The notes below the pieces were generated by a model. It saw nothing but the letters and a program-made list of their open reading frames with translations. It was not told where the DNA came from and ran no database searches. From the NCBI GenBank assembly GCA_027574665.1, contig CM050651.1, forward strand, positions 3,473,501 through 3,537,500: a DNA stretch of 64,000 nucleotides. Reading direction: 5' to 3'. This document shows, one piece after another, positions 26,763 to 39,499 of this stretch (positions within the stretch are counted from its first letter, which is position 1; the number at the start of each line of letters is the position of its first letter). A program made the position numbers and the translations under genes. Source of the stretch: Rhynochetos jubatus. Lineage: Eukaryota > Chordata > Aves > Eurypygiformes > Rhynochetidae.

Positions 26763-29279
26763 CCATAGACATGTTTCCCTATGCAAATGAAGGATGAACA
26801 ATGATATATTCTACAAATAATTCTTATGTCATGGGTAGTTCCCTGTACAAGAAATACGGGATGATTCATACGTTCTAATAGATTTCACCTCCAAGTAGTG
26901 TGGCTTCTTCAATCTTCTGAAGAAAAACTTCATGCTGTTAGCAGAGTACATTTAGACTGGGTAAACTTGCCTCCTGAGTTTCCTCACCTTTCCTTCCTTG
27001 CAATACTGATCGACAAAACAAAAATCTTTCAAACAACGTATTTTCTTGATTTGTGGGCTCTTCCCACATGTTTCACTGCTGAAATCTTGCTCTTTCCTGC
27101 CTCAAAATTTCGTAATTTGGATGGGAGTTAATGAGCCCCACATGTCCTGGCTCCCAGCATATGGTCCTCTGCGTCAGCACAACCACCCGTCTCCTCTGTG
27201 CGGGGTCACGAAAAATGCCATCTTTTCTCAGTACCTTTGTTAAATCTTTTTTTGTTTATACTCTGAGGACTATATTTGCCTGTCAACTGGCCCTGAAAAA
27301 GGTACACTGAATTCAGAACACAGCGAATTCCCTGTGTATCTATAAAGACAGTAAGCAGACAAAGCAGCACTGCAGTGCTCCATTCTCTCTTCACTTCCCA
27401 TGTAATATGATACCAAGATCAAAGTTTTAGACTTGATAAAGCCCTCTGCAGAGATAACCCATTTTACTAAAGGATTCACTCCCTTTACCACTAACAAAAT
27501 TACAAGGGAGGAAGCCCCACGCCTGGCACCCGCTTTGGATGGAAGTGATTCTGTGGCACGCTCAAGAATCTGTTTAATTTAGAAAGATGTGTGTGTATAG
27601 ATGTGTGCCTGCATTTTTATAAACTACTTCCAGGCTGTCTCAGAAATCAAATCACAATGAGCAATAGAGAAACAACTCATCTAATAAAGCAAAAAACAGA
27701 GTTAAGGCATCCAGATTAAATTCAGTGATAATCATGGGAAAATTAAAAAAAAAAGAAAATTCTTCAAATCTCAAAGACAAGGTTGATGATACATAGATTT
27801 TTGATATGGATTTCCTGTATCAAGGTAGAGGTCCATAACTAGCTGTGTAGGTGCTCTGTTACTGCCACAGTAATGGCTCGTAGCATTTGTGTGCTGTAAC
27901 AACCCTGTAAGCCATGTAACAGGCTGTGGTTCACTGAAGTAACTTAGCAGATTGGCTAAGGGAGTGGTCAATGGCTTTAATTACTGTTTTTTTAATACTT
28001 AAAAGACATGGGAAAATTCATGCAGAGTGGGAAGAAAAGTCTAATTAGTTGGGAAAGAAGTCTTTCTTTTTCAAGGCTGTTTAACCAGCACAAACCATAA
28101 GCCAAACAAATGATTGTAATCCTATTTCTTTGTCGGTTTCATTAGCTACAGAAACAGATATCTGAAGGGTAATTTTCTACGATTTTTTAGATGATAGCTG
28201 AGTGCATCGGAAACTTCAGTATTAATTTGATAAAGCAGAAAGAACTGCTGAAAGAACCAACTCAACCATCAATTTTGAGAGCTATCTCAGATAGTATCGG
28301 CTACAAAATACGTGCACCGTCCTTGCATATAGTAGCATATAGCATTCAGAAGCAAGGTCCCATCAAGGAAAACACAACTGAGAGATAACTTTAAGGCTGC
28401 ATGTTTGCAGGCTTGGATTTGTTTGTCAGTCTCTTACCACTGTAATAAGTCACAAAAATACTGTGAGAGCAATTTGCATAACACATGTAGTAAGGTAGAC
28501 ATATTAGCTGGGAACCTAAGAACTGAAAGCTGTTATAAAGTAGTATTTTTTAAATTTTCAATGAATAGTAACTTACTTGGGGAATTTTTGTTAGAAAGGA
28601 TGGGAAAAAGATAATATAATAGCACGTTGTTAGCACACTCAGATTGATTTTATAGGATTCATATGCAAATTTATATAGATCTTTAGTTCAAAGCTGACTT
28701 TCATTTTATTACATTTTTTTCCTCTTGGGGTAGTTATGATTCTAACTTTAAATACACAGTGCATTGCATTTGATTTAAAATACACCAGTCCTTCATGGTC
28801 CGGTTCAAAGTTAGGAAGAAAGCACATGTAATAAAATCCATAAATGATATAATTATTGTATTTTGCACATAGATTTTATGGTAGGTTGGTTGCCCTACGA
28901 AGTACGAATGATGGGATGTCAGAGAAGTGCTCTTTTTCCCTCTCTTCATTCTCTCTCAGTTTGTGTACACATACGGCGATAAACCTTGTAATCTCCAGGG
29001 TGCTCAGCTCCATGGAACTCGTTTCATAATTCTTTCATTGTGGAAGATCTATTTAGAAAAGAGCTAACCATTTCTCCGTTGTGATTTCGGGGCATCATAA
29101 ATTAAACCCAGTAGCAGAGATCAGGGCTAGTAATTTTCACAGGGAAATACCTCTGAAGTGTCCTTCTCATATGTGTGAATCATGACTACGGTTATACCTC
29201 AGCTGAGAACAGAGGTCAATCATTCTGGTCTCATTTCCACATGGATGGGGCTTATATAGGTACAGTTGGGTTTTTTTCC

Positions 29280-29740
29280 TTTTTGTTTCTGTAAAAAGAC
29301 ATATTCTTTCGGGTGGGTTATTGCTGTTAAAGTGCAAAAACCTCTTTCATGTTTCAAGACATAAGTGAATTTATAAAAAATTGGGTTTCCTTCAGTTGCA
29401 GTTGCTTATGGCAAATGGGACATGAATGTGGCCCACATTCAGAGTCACATGGTGAAAGAGAGATTATATCCTTCTTTTATTCCTGTTAAAAAGAGGGACT
29501 TGTGCTGTCCACGCACTCACTGGTGACAGCAGAATTTGGCTCAGTAGCAGATATTTCGTGAGAGTCCAGTCAGGACCTTAATGCCACAAGCAAATCAAAC
29601 CATCCCGGGCCGTCAGACACTAATGAGTCGAAATGAAGCTTGAGGAGTAGTTATGAGAATAATATCTGCTTGAAGTTCAAGTTACGCGTTGTAATCCTGT
29701 TGAGCTACTAATGGATCAACTGCTTTTCGTGGTTGAGTGC
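29280..29740. promoter_or_regulatory. Candidate regulatory element (non-coding)
   Basis: An unrepetitive block with balanced composition in an AT-rich setting. It contains CACTAATGAGTCG (homeodomain core overlapping an AP-1-like site) and stop codons in every frame. It looks like many conserved vertebrate enhancers, but conservation cannot be tested here. Confidence 0.25.
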
Positions 29741-31439
29741 TGTTTGACCTGAGTGGATATGAGAAAGAGAGTATGAACAGACCTTAGTTAAAAGGATGTA
29801 TATAGTATAACTTCCAAACCTAAACTCTTAAAAGATTTTTGGCTGCAGATATGAGACATCCATATGGCCTAGGGTTTCCTTGGAGCTTGATCTGGATTCA
29901 GTGATCCGCAGTTTGGTTGAAATTAAACCATGAACTCATCTGTACAGGTAGATACCTGGGTCAACAGACTTCATCCTTCTCATGCTGAAGTTTATCTTCA
30001 TGAGCTGTAAACAAAAGCTGGTGTTAAAGTGAGCTTAGGAAAAGGTTTGTTGACATCCCTAAATGAGCTGATGTGATCCCCCATGAAAATAATAACTATT
30101 CAAGGAAAAGCAAGCACCTGCTTTAGTTTCAAACCACAGCAGACCAGGGGAGCCACATGCTGTTAGCTTCGTAGCACATGCAACAAGTTACGTATTACTC
30201 AACTGGTTTAAAACCAGGGCAGGTGTTTTGTCTAAAGTGATCATAAACCAAAGCTAACAACAAAAAACATGAAACTTGTCAAAACACTGAGGTTTTCTAA
30301 GTATGTGCTTTGTACATTTATTATTTGGTTTTATAGCTTTTAGAATTCAAGTGACAAATTGTGAAAGATTTTTATTATAGAAGGTCTGTAAAAAAATTGT
30401 GTTTAAACAATACAGGATGGGTAGGAGAACAGTTCTTAGCAATAATACTAAACATTGCCATGGAGCTTAAGTTGTGTAACACTTAATCCCAATAAGAATA
30501 TACCAAACCTACTTAGACTCTGCCATTTATTTTTATCAAGATTTCCTTTTCTCTATATATTGAACTTCTGTAATGGAAATTATCCATAGGCTGTACAGTG
30601 TATGCCTGATTTATTCTGCATTTGCTCAATAGACAGAATTCTGTTGAAGGACAAAAGACTAATATCTTCATAGCACAGATGTCTTGAGAGAAGGCACCCG
30701 TGAACAATTATAAATACTTGAAAACCGTAAAAGCATCTCATTGAGATTCATTCCGAAGTTCTTTTTACTAAACGTCTTTCTCTAAAATTGTCATGTACAC
30801 AGAAATACATACAAATACATGCATATGTGTGTATATATACATAGATGTATAACCCCTACAACGTATTTCAATGAAAAGTCTACACAGCTATATTTGGAAA
30901 GTAAGTGTGTCAGTTCATGCTTTCATTCCAGTCACCATAGCATTGCTATTTACTGGTTTAGTGAATTTATTAAAAAGAAATGCCAGCTGCCTCATTACAC
31001 CATACTAAACTGTTCCAGGATCTGACATAGATGTTTTGGACCACAGAATTAGGAGAAAAAATGTGGGTGTACCCATATTTATGTGGCCTGGTGAGAGAAT
31101 GCATTCCATTAAGTTAAGCTTATTTTGGAATAGTCTTGCATATTTATTTTAATTGATGTCTGACTGAAGTAAAAATCTTTCTGATGGATGAAAACTTTAT
31201 TCAAATGGCTCCAGAAAAACAGAGCACATATTTTTGCTACATTTTCTATACAATTTTTTCTGGCCATAAAAATGTTAAATTTCATAGTAAAAAAGAACTA
31301 TAAAATTATGTAGTATGAAAAAACTATATATACAGAACACTTTCATTTGAACTAATGGGATTCTAATGAATTTTATGAATGCTAATATGTCCACAATACA
31401 TTTCATACAGTTAAGACATAATGCACTACTTCTAAAATG
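29741..31439. other. Intergenic, no gene seen
   Basis: AT-rich sequence with a degenerate ATAC/TGTA microsatellite near 30805. Nothing else recognised. Confidence 0.75.
30805..30850 (+). repeat. (ATAC/TGTA)n degenerate microsatellite
   Basis: Repeated AATACAT units change to TGTGTGTATATATACATA. Confidence 0.7.
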
Positions 31440-31720
31440 GGTTTGCGTAAATTAACTTTGAAGGGTGTCTGGCTTAGTCTTTCACTCATTAATTGCACGA
31501 TGTGAACCCCCACAGCAGCTGATTTAAGAGTTCACCCCGGCTGATTCTTGCTGGTGGAAATTTGCCAAAATGATTACATCAACTTCCAACAAGCCACATG
31601 TGCATGACAACAGTCAGCAAACAATTACTTAAAACCCTGTAATATAATTTGTAATTTGACATAATAGACTTTTCTTTCAGGGTTCACATTTCCATGACAA
31701 AGCCAGGGGAATTAGGGTGG
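31440..31720. promoter_or_regulatory. Candidate regulatory element (non-coding)
   Basis: Contains CATTAATTGCACGATG, GCAAACAATTACTT and TTGTAATTTGACATAAT, a dense set of homeodomain-type TAAT/ATTA cores, with no repeat or open frame. It lies about 9 kb upstream of the PCDH18 start codon. Enhancer identity is inference. Confidence 0.3.
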
Positions 31721-32658
31721 TGTGAGCTCTGGACATCGGTGCAGGAGATGGCCCTTGTCCCTCCTCTCCTCAGTGCTCCAGGCTTGCTGCCTGGAACCTG
31801 GGATTAAAACGGTGACAGTCATCATTTTGGCAAGCTCACTAAAATGCCACCATTTCTTTCTTTTTAGCCCTGAGTGATGACGATGCCCAGCTTATGTTTT
31901 GTCTAACAAGACAGCAAGGGGGTTGAGGAAAATAAACCTATAGTCATGATTTATGGAAACAATAACACTTCCTTGAGTTTTCAAAACATCTGAAAGCAAA
32001 TGTCATGCCCTTGCCTCGTCCCCAGCTCAATGTGATGTTTTCCATCCTCCTGTGTTACAAAGACCTAGCAAAGGCTGAGTCTCAGCAAAGGCGTGTTGAT
32101 GTAAATATATTTCTGCTTTGGTCTAATATTCTTCAGCAAGGTCACAAATCGCTGTCTATGCAGCATTCGAAAACTGCTAGATTATCACAGATGCAGGCCT
32201 TGAAGCCCTTCTGTTTTCTTTGTTCAAAGACAGAGATCCTTGACATATATTCAGGAGTTAGGTCTGTTTAAATTCTCTCCCTCTTTCTCCTTCCCCTCCT
32301 CCCTGCTTTTAGACGAGTGATTTATTTGAAAAATGTGTGACTTCTCTAATTTTCCACTGATGGGCTAAGGGTTCTTTGTAGCAGTAAAAGGACATAAGGC
32401 CAGCAAGGAGGAATTATGCAGCACCTATTGTAAGGAAACGTAAAATAATTGCAGTTTTATGTGGGGTGAGGACACTTAGAGGAATGTGAAGACTTTATCT
32501 GCAGATATGTGTTAACGTTTTGTTTAGGCTGTGGCTGCCAGAGGAAGATGTCAATAAACTCCTACTTTCCATGATACCGTAAGGAGCAAAAGTCTAACTT
32601 TTTAGTCTGGTTTCCAAATTAGCTCAGAGGTGGAAAATGGACTTTTTCTGTACATAAC

Positions 32659-32683
32659 AAAAAAAAAAAAAAAAAAAAAAAAA
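32659..32683 (+). repeat. Poly(A), 25 nt
   Basis: An uninterrupted A run. The preceding sequence does not look like a processed gene copy. Confidence 0.95.
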
Positions 32684-32879
32684 GAAAGTTTGTCAGAACT
32701 TTGCAAGTGGTTGGGGGTATGGAAGGAGAACAGTAATGCTGTGTAACATCCCCTGAATCACAGAAAGAGGTTTGTAAGCTACTTACAGAAAGCATACAAT
32801 AGCATAAAACCATAGAATGTGGTTTTCAGGAATAAAGTGACTTACACAGAAGGGAAAAGAGCCATTACAATGAATACCG

Positions 32880-33180
32880 AAGTTTATCAGTGGTGCTGTA
32901 AGGCAGTTGATTTTGGGCTGTTAGTAGCTATTATGTCAATTTGCTCTTCTTTCCCTGAGTGTTTCTCCGTGTGATCTGTTTTCACAGCCCTCTGGCCCAG
33001 ACTCGGAGGCACAGGACCCGTACGTTCAGATGAATGGTAATGAGTATTGTCAGAGAGGCAAGAAAATTGAGTCCCCGCTCTGGCTGCCAGGCCGAGAGCT
33101 GCAGGAGCTAATTGTGTCAATGGTAATGAGACTGAGCAGGCAGCAGATGCTCACGTGCCTTTACAATCCAAATCCCACCA
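32880..33180. promoter_or_regulatory. Candidate regulatory element with duplicated 12-mer
   Basis: AATGGTAATGAG occurs exactly twice, at 33033-33044 and 33119-33130, with GCTAATTGTG between them (TAATTG at 33109). The block is GC-richer than its flanks and has no credible coding frame. Repeated homeodomain-like sites suggest an enhancer about 7.5 kb upstream of PCDH18. Confidence 0.3.
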
Positions 33181-33388
33181 ACAAATTCCTCCCACAGAAA
33201 CTTTGAGGGACGTCTCTTGGCACCCTGGAGATGGTGATAGACCCGGTCTCAGCCACATGCCACCTGCTAGAGCCATTGTTTAAAAAAAAGGAGGAGGAAA
33301 AAAAAGCCTATTATGATAACAAAGTTGTTTGCTGTCTCTTGCAATGACTTTATGGCACCAGTTTTACCATGCTGCAGCTATTGGATCT

Positions 33389-33414
33389 GGGGGGGGGGGG
33401 GGGGGGGGGGGGGG
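33389..33414 (+). repeat. Poly(G) homopolymer, 26 nt
   Basis: An uninterrupted run of 26 G after GGATCT. Runs of G this long are rare in vertebrate genomes. It can form G-quadruplexes and its true length is easily misassembled. Confidence 0.97.
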
Positions 33415-35715
33415 AGCAGTGTGTGTTGGAAAGAGGAACATCTGATTCTTTAAAGAGAAACATTTGTATTGAGCACTGTTAACAACTTACTTGGGAAGCC
33501 GGATGTTCAGTATATGTTACATACGCTGCTGATAAACCATGCCTGCCTTTTTCCCATTACAGCTCCCACTGTGCCTGCTTCCTACAGCAGGTTTACATTT
33601 CCACGTTTTCCCATGACATTGAGATGGGGAGCATTTTCTTCTCTTTTTTCCCCAGAAAAAAATCAAGAATTAAAAAAATGCAGATACCCATGTGGAGTGC
33701 TGTATAAATGTTTACCGTAAAATAAAATAAACAGTGTATTTGGTCCCTATTCACAAAGCAGGCTGGGTGGTGAATTGTTCCTGAGGTTTTGAAGAGAGGA
33801 AGGCCATTAAGGGTCCCTTAACGACAGTCCTTTGCAACACAAGCTTGCAAAATGCTGCAGTAGGGAGAGGTTCAGATACTGCCAGGAAACATTTGCCCAA
33901 GAACATCTATTTCTGGAGAAATCTGATCAAGTGTCTTTTCTTGCTGCAAGACTTTGTGTCCAGCGTTGCACTCCTGCGAGGCTCATGCTCTTCAAGACAA
34001 TTTAAACTGACCCTGAAGCAGTTCAAAATCCTTCCGTGGATTGTGTTGGTTCTTATCAGGCCCAGGGCTAGAAGAAGATAAAAACTCTGGAGTTGCCTCT
34101 GGCTCCACCGTGGCTGCACGCAGCCGAGCTCTGGCTCTGCTGAAGACGATGGACCCTTTCCCTCCACCAGAGTGTCCGATGTCCTCCTTAGAGCGTGTTG
34201 GTTGCAAACAGCTGCTGGCAGTAGATACACGTGAGTGGATCTGGATCGTTTGGCTTAGGCTGTCAGCGGAAGATTGAACACATGCTTTGTCTGATCTGAA
34301 GACACTTGAAACAGCAATTATGCTCCTTTTTTTAAACTCCCAGGGGCAAGGGAGAAAGTTTGAGTTCCATGAAAGGCTTGGGTTGAGCTGGTAATTTGAC
34401 AAAGTACGTATTGCAGCCCTGACTAAACTCACATCTACACCAGACTTCACACCCTTCCTTTACAGAAACCCCACTCCTATGAAGAAGTGTTGCAAATGCA
34501 GCTGCTCCTCTGCTCTGTGTAAAGTAAGAGTGGCCTTGAAAATATCACCATGGTCTTTGTTAGTGTGCTGCAGGGTACAAGAGCCAGAGGTTTCTCAAAG
34601 CAGAATAGCAGTAGTGTAAGACACAGAAAGCCTTTCAGATTTTATTCCTGTAAAGTATTACAAATTCCAGTGGATGCGTTACATTAATTTGTTAACTTCT
34701 GCAGTAAAACCAGGTGTGGGAAATTCACTGCAAGTACATGAGCATGTAAGGCTGAAAACTGGTAAGCATACCTCAGGCAAAGAGCACAGATCTTGCTAGT
34801 GCTTTTCCTACAGGGAAAAAGAAGTCTGGGGTCTCTGATGGCACTGGTGACCACCACAGCCCCAGGCTGGCTGCATCACTAGGGGACAGGAGGTGACAGA
34901 ACGTCATTGTTCCTTGAGTTCCACTTTGCATGAACCGAAGGTGATAACCACTGTCCTCTGAAGCATCTGGCTCTCCTTACTATAAGTATTTGCAGTGAGA
35001 GCAAATGGACAGCAGGAAAAAAGAGTGTGTTAGGAAATGGGCAGTTGTAGCTGTTGTACACAACAGGACCCACAGCTGGTTTTAGGTGACTATGTGAGAA
35101 AGTGGAAGAAGGCCACACAGTGTTACCCTCATTGCCTTAGGTGTGGTGGGAAAGAAGTGTGCCACAGTCCTAAGAGGTGCCTCTTATCCCAAGCACAGGT
35201 AATACTCAAAACCTTATTTTGCTGTAGTGCGTGTATTGCTCTTAAAGGCAATTTTGGGTAAACGGCTATCAAATAGAGATATTCTACTTCATGGTTTACA
35301 AGAAAATAACTAAACAAAACGACAATTCATTAGAGTGATCAAACAACGGAATTTCCATTATATACTGTGCCATATTAGTTAATCCTCAAAATAATTCAAA
35401 GGCACCCAGTGATGTATTACAGGCATTTGTTTTCAACAGAGATTTAGTAAACCGTAAGTCTCAAGCGTTTTTCTCATTTGCACTTGGTAAAAACTTTGAG
35501 AGATAAATGTTATATTGATTCAGAAGGAGGATGAATATCTAGGTACAGTACTTACCATGCATGGAACATGTAGGGGTTTAACTCGCTGTTTATATACACA
35601 ATGCTGCCTTGCAAAACTGCCATGGAAATTTACTCATGTAGCAGAAAATCTGATGTCCTGCCCTTAGCCACGGTGATTGATGATAATGTAAAATCTAATT
35701 TTGAACTCACTTATC

Positions 35716-35733
35716 AAAAAAAAAAAAAAAAAA
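35716..35733 (+). repeat. Poly(A), 18 nt
   Basis: An A run after CTTATC. No associated element seen. Confidence 0.95.
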
Positions 35734-36744
35734 TCTCACCTATCAGCAGGTGTATAGAATTTTGTGGTTTAATGTATTTTAATGAATGATCAGATTTTTT
35801 TAAAGCAAGTTGAAAAAGTGAAAATTATAGATCAGGGCTCCAAATTAAATTTCTCTATTTATTCCTACTTCTGGGTACCCGGCCTTTTGTTCCAGGGCTT
35901 CGACTGGACATTTGTTAGGTCAGGAAGATACTTCTTCCTGAGAGTCATTACTTTTACTGAATGTTTCCCAGGTGCCTCTGAGGTGACACAGAGTGGCCTT
36001 TGAGATGGCTTGTGCTGGGCACTTTGTGGAAGGGGCAGTCCTCTGACTGGGAACAGAAACTGCTAGGCAAGGTATCTTCAGCAGGATCACTTTAAGGTAT
36101 AGGTATGTGTGTATGAAGTATAGATGTTGTGAAGGTCAGGATTGATAGTACCGAGTGGATTTTTTGCTTTTCTGATTTGACTACTAGGATCCCTGACCCT
36201 CTTTTAGATCATAAATTTTCTGCCTTTTCAGGTGAACTGACGCCTGATTGAGGTACACTGTTTAGTATTCCACAGATTCAAATATGTGCCCTACCTAATG
36301 TATTTTGGCTTAATTAAGAAAACTGTGATGCAGAGGTCATATTGGACGATCCAATGGCCATTCTGCCTTCAATATCCCTTAAAGTAGTCCAGCCTCTGAT
36401 GCATCTCAGTTTTTAAATAGATACTGGGTGTAAGCCTGGACGCATGGATTGGACAAATACAGCATTCATTTGCGATGAGTTCCATAGTATGGTTGTGTGT
36501 GCAAAAAAATCAGACTGAAATGTCAGCCTCCTTTTCCCTGCTCTGCTGAACAGCATCATATTGACCTTTGATCAGCTTATTTGTGGGTCCACGAGTAGGT
36601 GTAAAATGGCAACCCTCGTTTGCCTAAGAGGGCAACCTGTTGAGGTCCACTCAACCTGTACTCATGCTGTTAACAGATGCAAATGTAAAGTAAAAAGACC
36701 TGGGAAAACACTGTCATTAGTTTTTTGGGGGGAAACAAGCTTGT

Positions 36745-36800
36745 TGAGGAGAGACGGAGAGCAAGGAAGAAGAGTGAGAGAGGGAAGAGGGAGAGAGGAA
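36745..36800 (+). repeat. Polypurine tract
   Basis: About 55 bases nearly all A and G (GAGGAGAGACGGAGAGC, GAGAGAGGGAAGAGGG). Confidence 0.8.
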
Positions 36801-37832
36801 GCCCCCGATTTTGCCATTCATTGTGATGGAAATGTTCTTTTAAAATACACTTCTGACTTAGGAAGACTTGTCTTTCACATTCATTACGCAGGTGCCAAAT
36901 CAAATTTTATCTTGCTGTGTCTTGTGCGCTGGAGCATAGTGCATATGACATTTTGTAACATGATGCAACGTAAGGCAATAAATCATACTGAGAGTGAATA
37001 AAACCTCATTTGTGTGTGCGTGTGTAGCGAGGGGAGTGGAATGAACCAAATGGCACTGTGCTAATTTCACTGTGCCTCCTATCATTAAGAAAATTATTTT
37101 CTTTCTCCCCTGTCCCTGCTGAGAGACTATTTCTCAAAATAGTTCTTCACAGTAAAATTCTCTGTCACCTAAGTTTTGCAGATATACTGTGCATCTGGTG
37201 GATCAGTAACTTTTAGAAGAAAATACATGCTTGAGAGCTCAATAAAACTCCTTGGAGAAAGAAGACAGACTTTTAAAGTATATCGACCACAGAAATAAAC
37301 CTACTTTCAGCTAAGTGAAAAATTAATTAATCTGCTGTGCAGCTGTGGCTTCTGAAGCAGCACTGTAGGCAAATGGAGATGCTCTGTGGAGCCAGATTGG
37401 TTTTATTCCTCAGGTACATCACTGGAGAGCTTGAATGCAACTTCTGAGGAGACCGTTCTGGTGAATAGATCCGTATTGGGTGGGAAGAACTGAGATTATT
37501 CTCCAGGAGGCCAGCAGCACTCCACTCACGTGCCTAACAGCATTCACAATACCACGCTGCCTCAGAAGTGTCTGCAGGCTGCACGTGGGACTCTCCCTTT
37601 TCTTTGTAAGGGAAGTCTGCCATGTCAAAGGTGGACCGGAGTTTAAGAGACTTTCAGACAAAACTCTCTCTGGATCTGGGAGGAACCAGCCTTGGGAGTG
37701 CTGCGATTGCTTGTAGGCACCCTACAGTAGTATCACTTCTAGAAGCACCACGCACTTAAATATTGCTGCATCTAAACAAACAACCCCAAGACGTGTTCCT
37801 TTTCACTTGTAGGTTCAAATGAATGTCAGATT

Positions 37833-37863
<31 letters not shown>

Positions 37864-37865
37864 AA
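37833..37865 (+). repeat. A-rich tract with regularly spaced G (A8-10 G)
   Basis: Three blocks of eight to ten A separated by single G. A second A-rich patch follows at about 38027-38057. Confidence 0.9.
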
Positions 37866-38579
37866 TGTAAATCAAGGCTTTTTTATTACGTTAATTCAGA
37901 ATTCAGATATGGACTATTGTGCCCATGACATTTTATCGTCATTGTAAGTGTAAATCGTCAGTTGCAAGATGTTGCGGACTTAAGTGATAATACTACATGT
38001 AACCTGATGGGTGAAGTTGCAGAATTAAAAAAAAAATAATTTAAAAAAGGGAAAAAAATGGAAGAGGTTCTGTAATTCCTACCTGTAGGTATCCTACTAT
38101 CTACTAATATACAGAGTACGTCTCTGACACAGGCTGATGTGATGAAGTGGAATTACCATTCGGAAAGTGATAAAAATTGCATAAATTGCAAATTCTGCAT
38201 ATCTGCATGTACTAGACAGTTACTTGGAAGAACACGTTATCATTTAAGACTATATGTAACATTTTCATTTTCAAGCAGTGAAATTATTTTTACAATGAAT
38301 TATTCATCTCCCTTACTCATCATGATGTTAAGGGGCAGTGACTTCTTCTATCAACTAAATACTTTTTATTGATACTAAGAACAGCATTTAATTGAACTTA
38401 TTTCCCCAATTATGGTTGGAAAAGAGTTTACACTGGTGTTTTGGAAAAATGTTTTAGGAAGATTTAGCAGAGCCGCAAAAAAAGCTGTCCACAAACTAAT
38501 GGAATTAGATTGTCTTTGAATTCTCTCCACCAGAACTTAGAATGGCCACTAATTCCTTTCTTTGCTCTTTTGGTGTTTG

Positions 38580-38935
38580 CAAAGGGGTTCACTAAAGCCT
38601 GAATTGATATAATTATTGCCTTGGATTGTTAGAGATTTAGGCCAGATGGCTATGGGTTTCTAAAGTCCCAGTTGCTTGTGTTAGCTTTTCTAGTTTGCCT
38701 ATAGGGTTTGGGGATCAGCAATTTGAAAGGGCTGCAAACTTGTAAAACAGTATTATTCATGGGGGCAGAATGTTCATCAGCGTGACCCAGTACTAAATAC
38801 ATTCATTATGGGCATTTCTATTCTGCACAATTTGCCACACGGCGCTGGTTTGTGAAAAAAAAGGAGACAATGGCTTATAAAATGCTTTTGAATGCTTAAA
38901 AAGAAGGAGAGTTCACGCTGAGCCTCCTCTGCTTG
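38580..38935. promoter_or_regulatory. Candidate promoter-proximal regulatory element
   Basis: An unrepetitive block about 1.7 kb upstream of the PCDH18 start codon with GATATAATTATTGCC, TTCATTATGGGC and CAGCAATTTGAAAGG. No open frame. Proximity to the promoter and texture suggest regulation. Unproven. Confidence 0.25.
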
Positions 38936-39499
38936 TTTTTTCAGCAAGAACCTTCTTAGTGACTTTGGCTGAGCTCTGCTGAGAGTAAGGAAATTGGGAA
39001 AATCAGAGATTTACTTTGTACATTTTTGGACTTGTGGGGGCAATGTAAGAGGGAGAAAGGAGAAACAAAAGAGAGCGATGGCATGGTTATGGGCAACACC
39101 AGTAAAGAAGTGGACAAAATTACCAGAAAAACAATGAAAAGCGTGATAAACTTAAAAAGCAAATGCAAAGAAGAGGAAATAGAAATCACATCGTAAATCG
39201 ATAGGTTTGAAGCGAGAGGAACACATCAGCTCCTGTGACCTGGGTGCAGCCTGAGGCGCACATAACGATCCGTAGCGTTTCTGGGGTACACGAAGTACCT
39301 GATCGGCTCGGCCATAAGATGACACGGGTTTGTGTGCGGATGCCTCGCAGTGTAAACGGGAAAACAGTTCTCCGCAGCAGCCCAGAGCCAAGGAAATTGT
39401 CACTTAACCTGTCGCGGGGCTTCCTTTTCGTCTAAAGCACTCGGCGTGTGGGAGGTGTACTTAGCACAGATCGCCACGGTGAAGCATGAAGCGCTTTTT
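38936..39499. other. CpG-island shore, no gene seen
   Basis: Composition rises gradually toward the CpG island. No coding or repeat feature recognised. Confidence 0.6.

Larger units (their letters stand above)
20841..29279. other. Intergenic, no gene seen
   Basis: AT-rich sequence holding the direct repeat pair (21260, 21889), microsatellites at 24873 and 26731 and a T tract at 25388. No coding signal. Confidence 0.8.
33181..38579. other. Intergenic upstream of PCDH18, no gene seen
   Basis: Contains the poly(G) at 33389, poly(A) tracts, a polypurine tract and a GC-richer patch at about 33,950-34,280. That patch supports overlapping open frames on both strands (up to 152 codons on -), with no domain or splice-supported structure. 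Confidence 0.7.

Noticed and set aside
32806..32830. CCATAGAATGTGG as a possible CR1 terminus
   Set aside because: Only about 10 bases match and the neighbouring sequence does not continue into CR1.
33992..34450. 152-codon - strand frame
   Set aside because: GC-richer patch with overlapping frames on both strands, no domain and no supporting splice structure.
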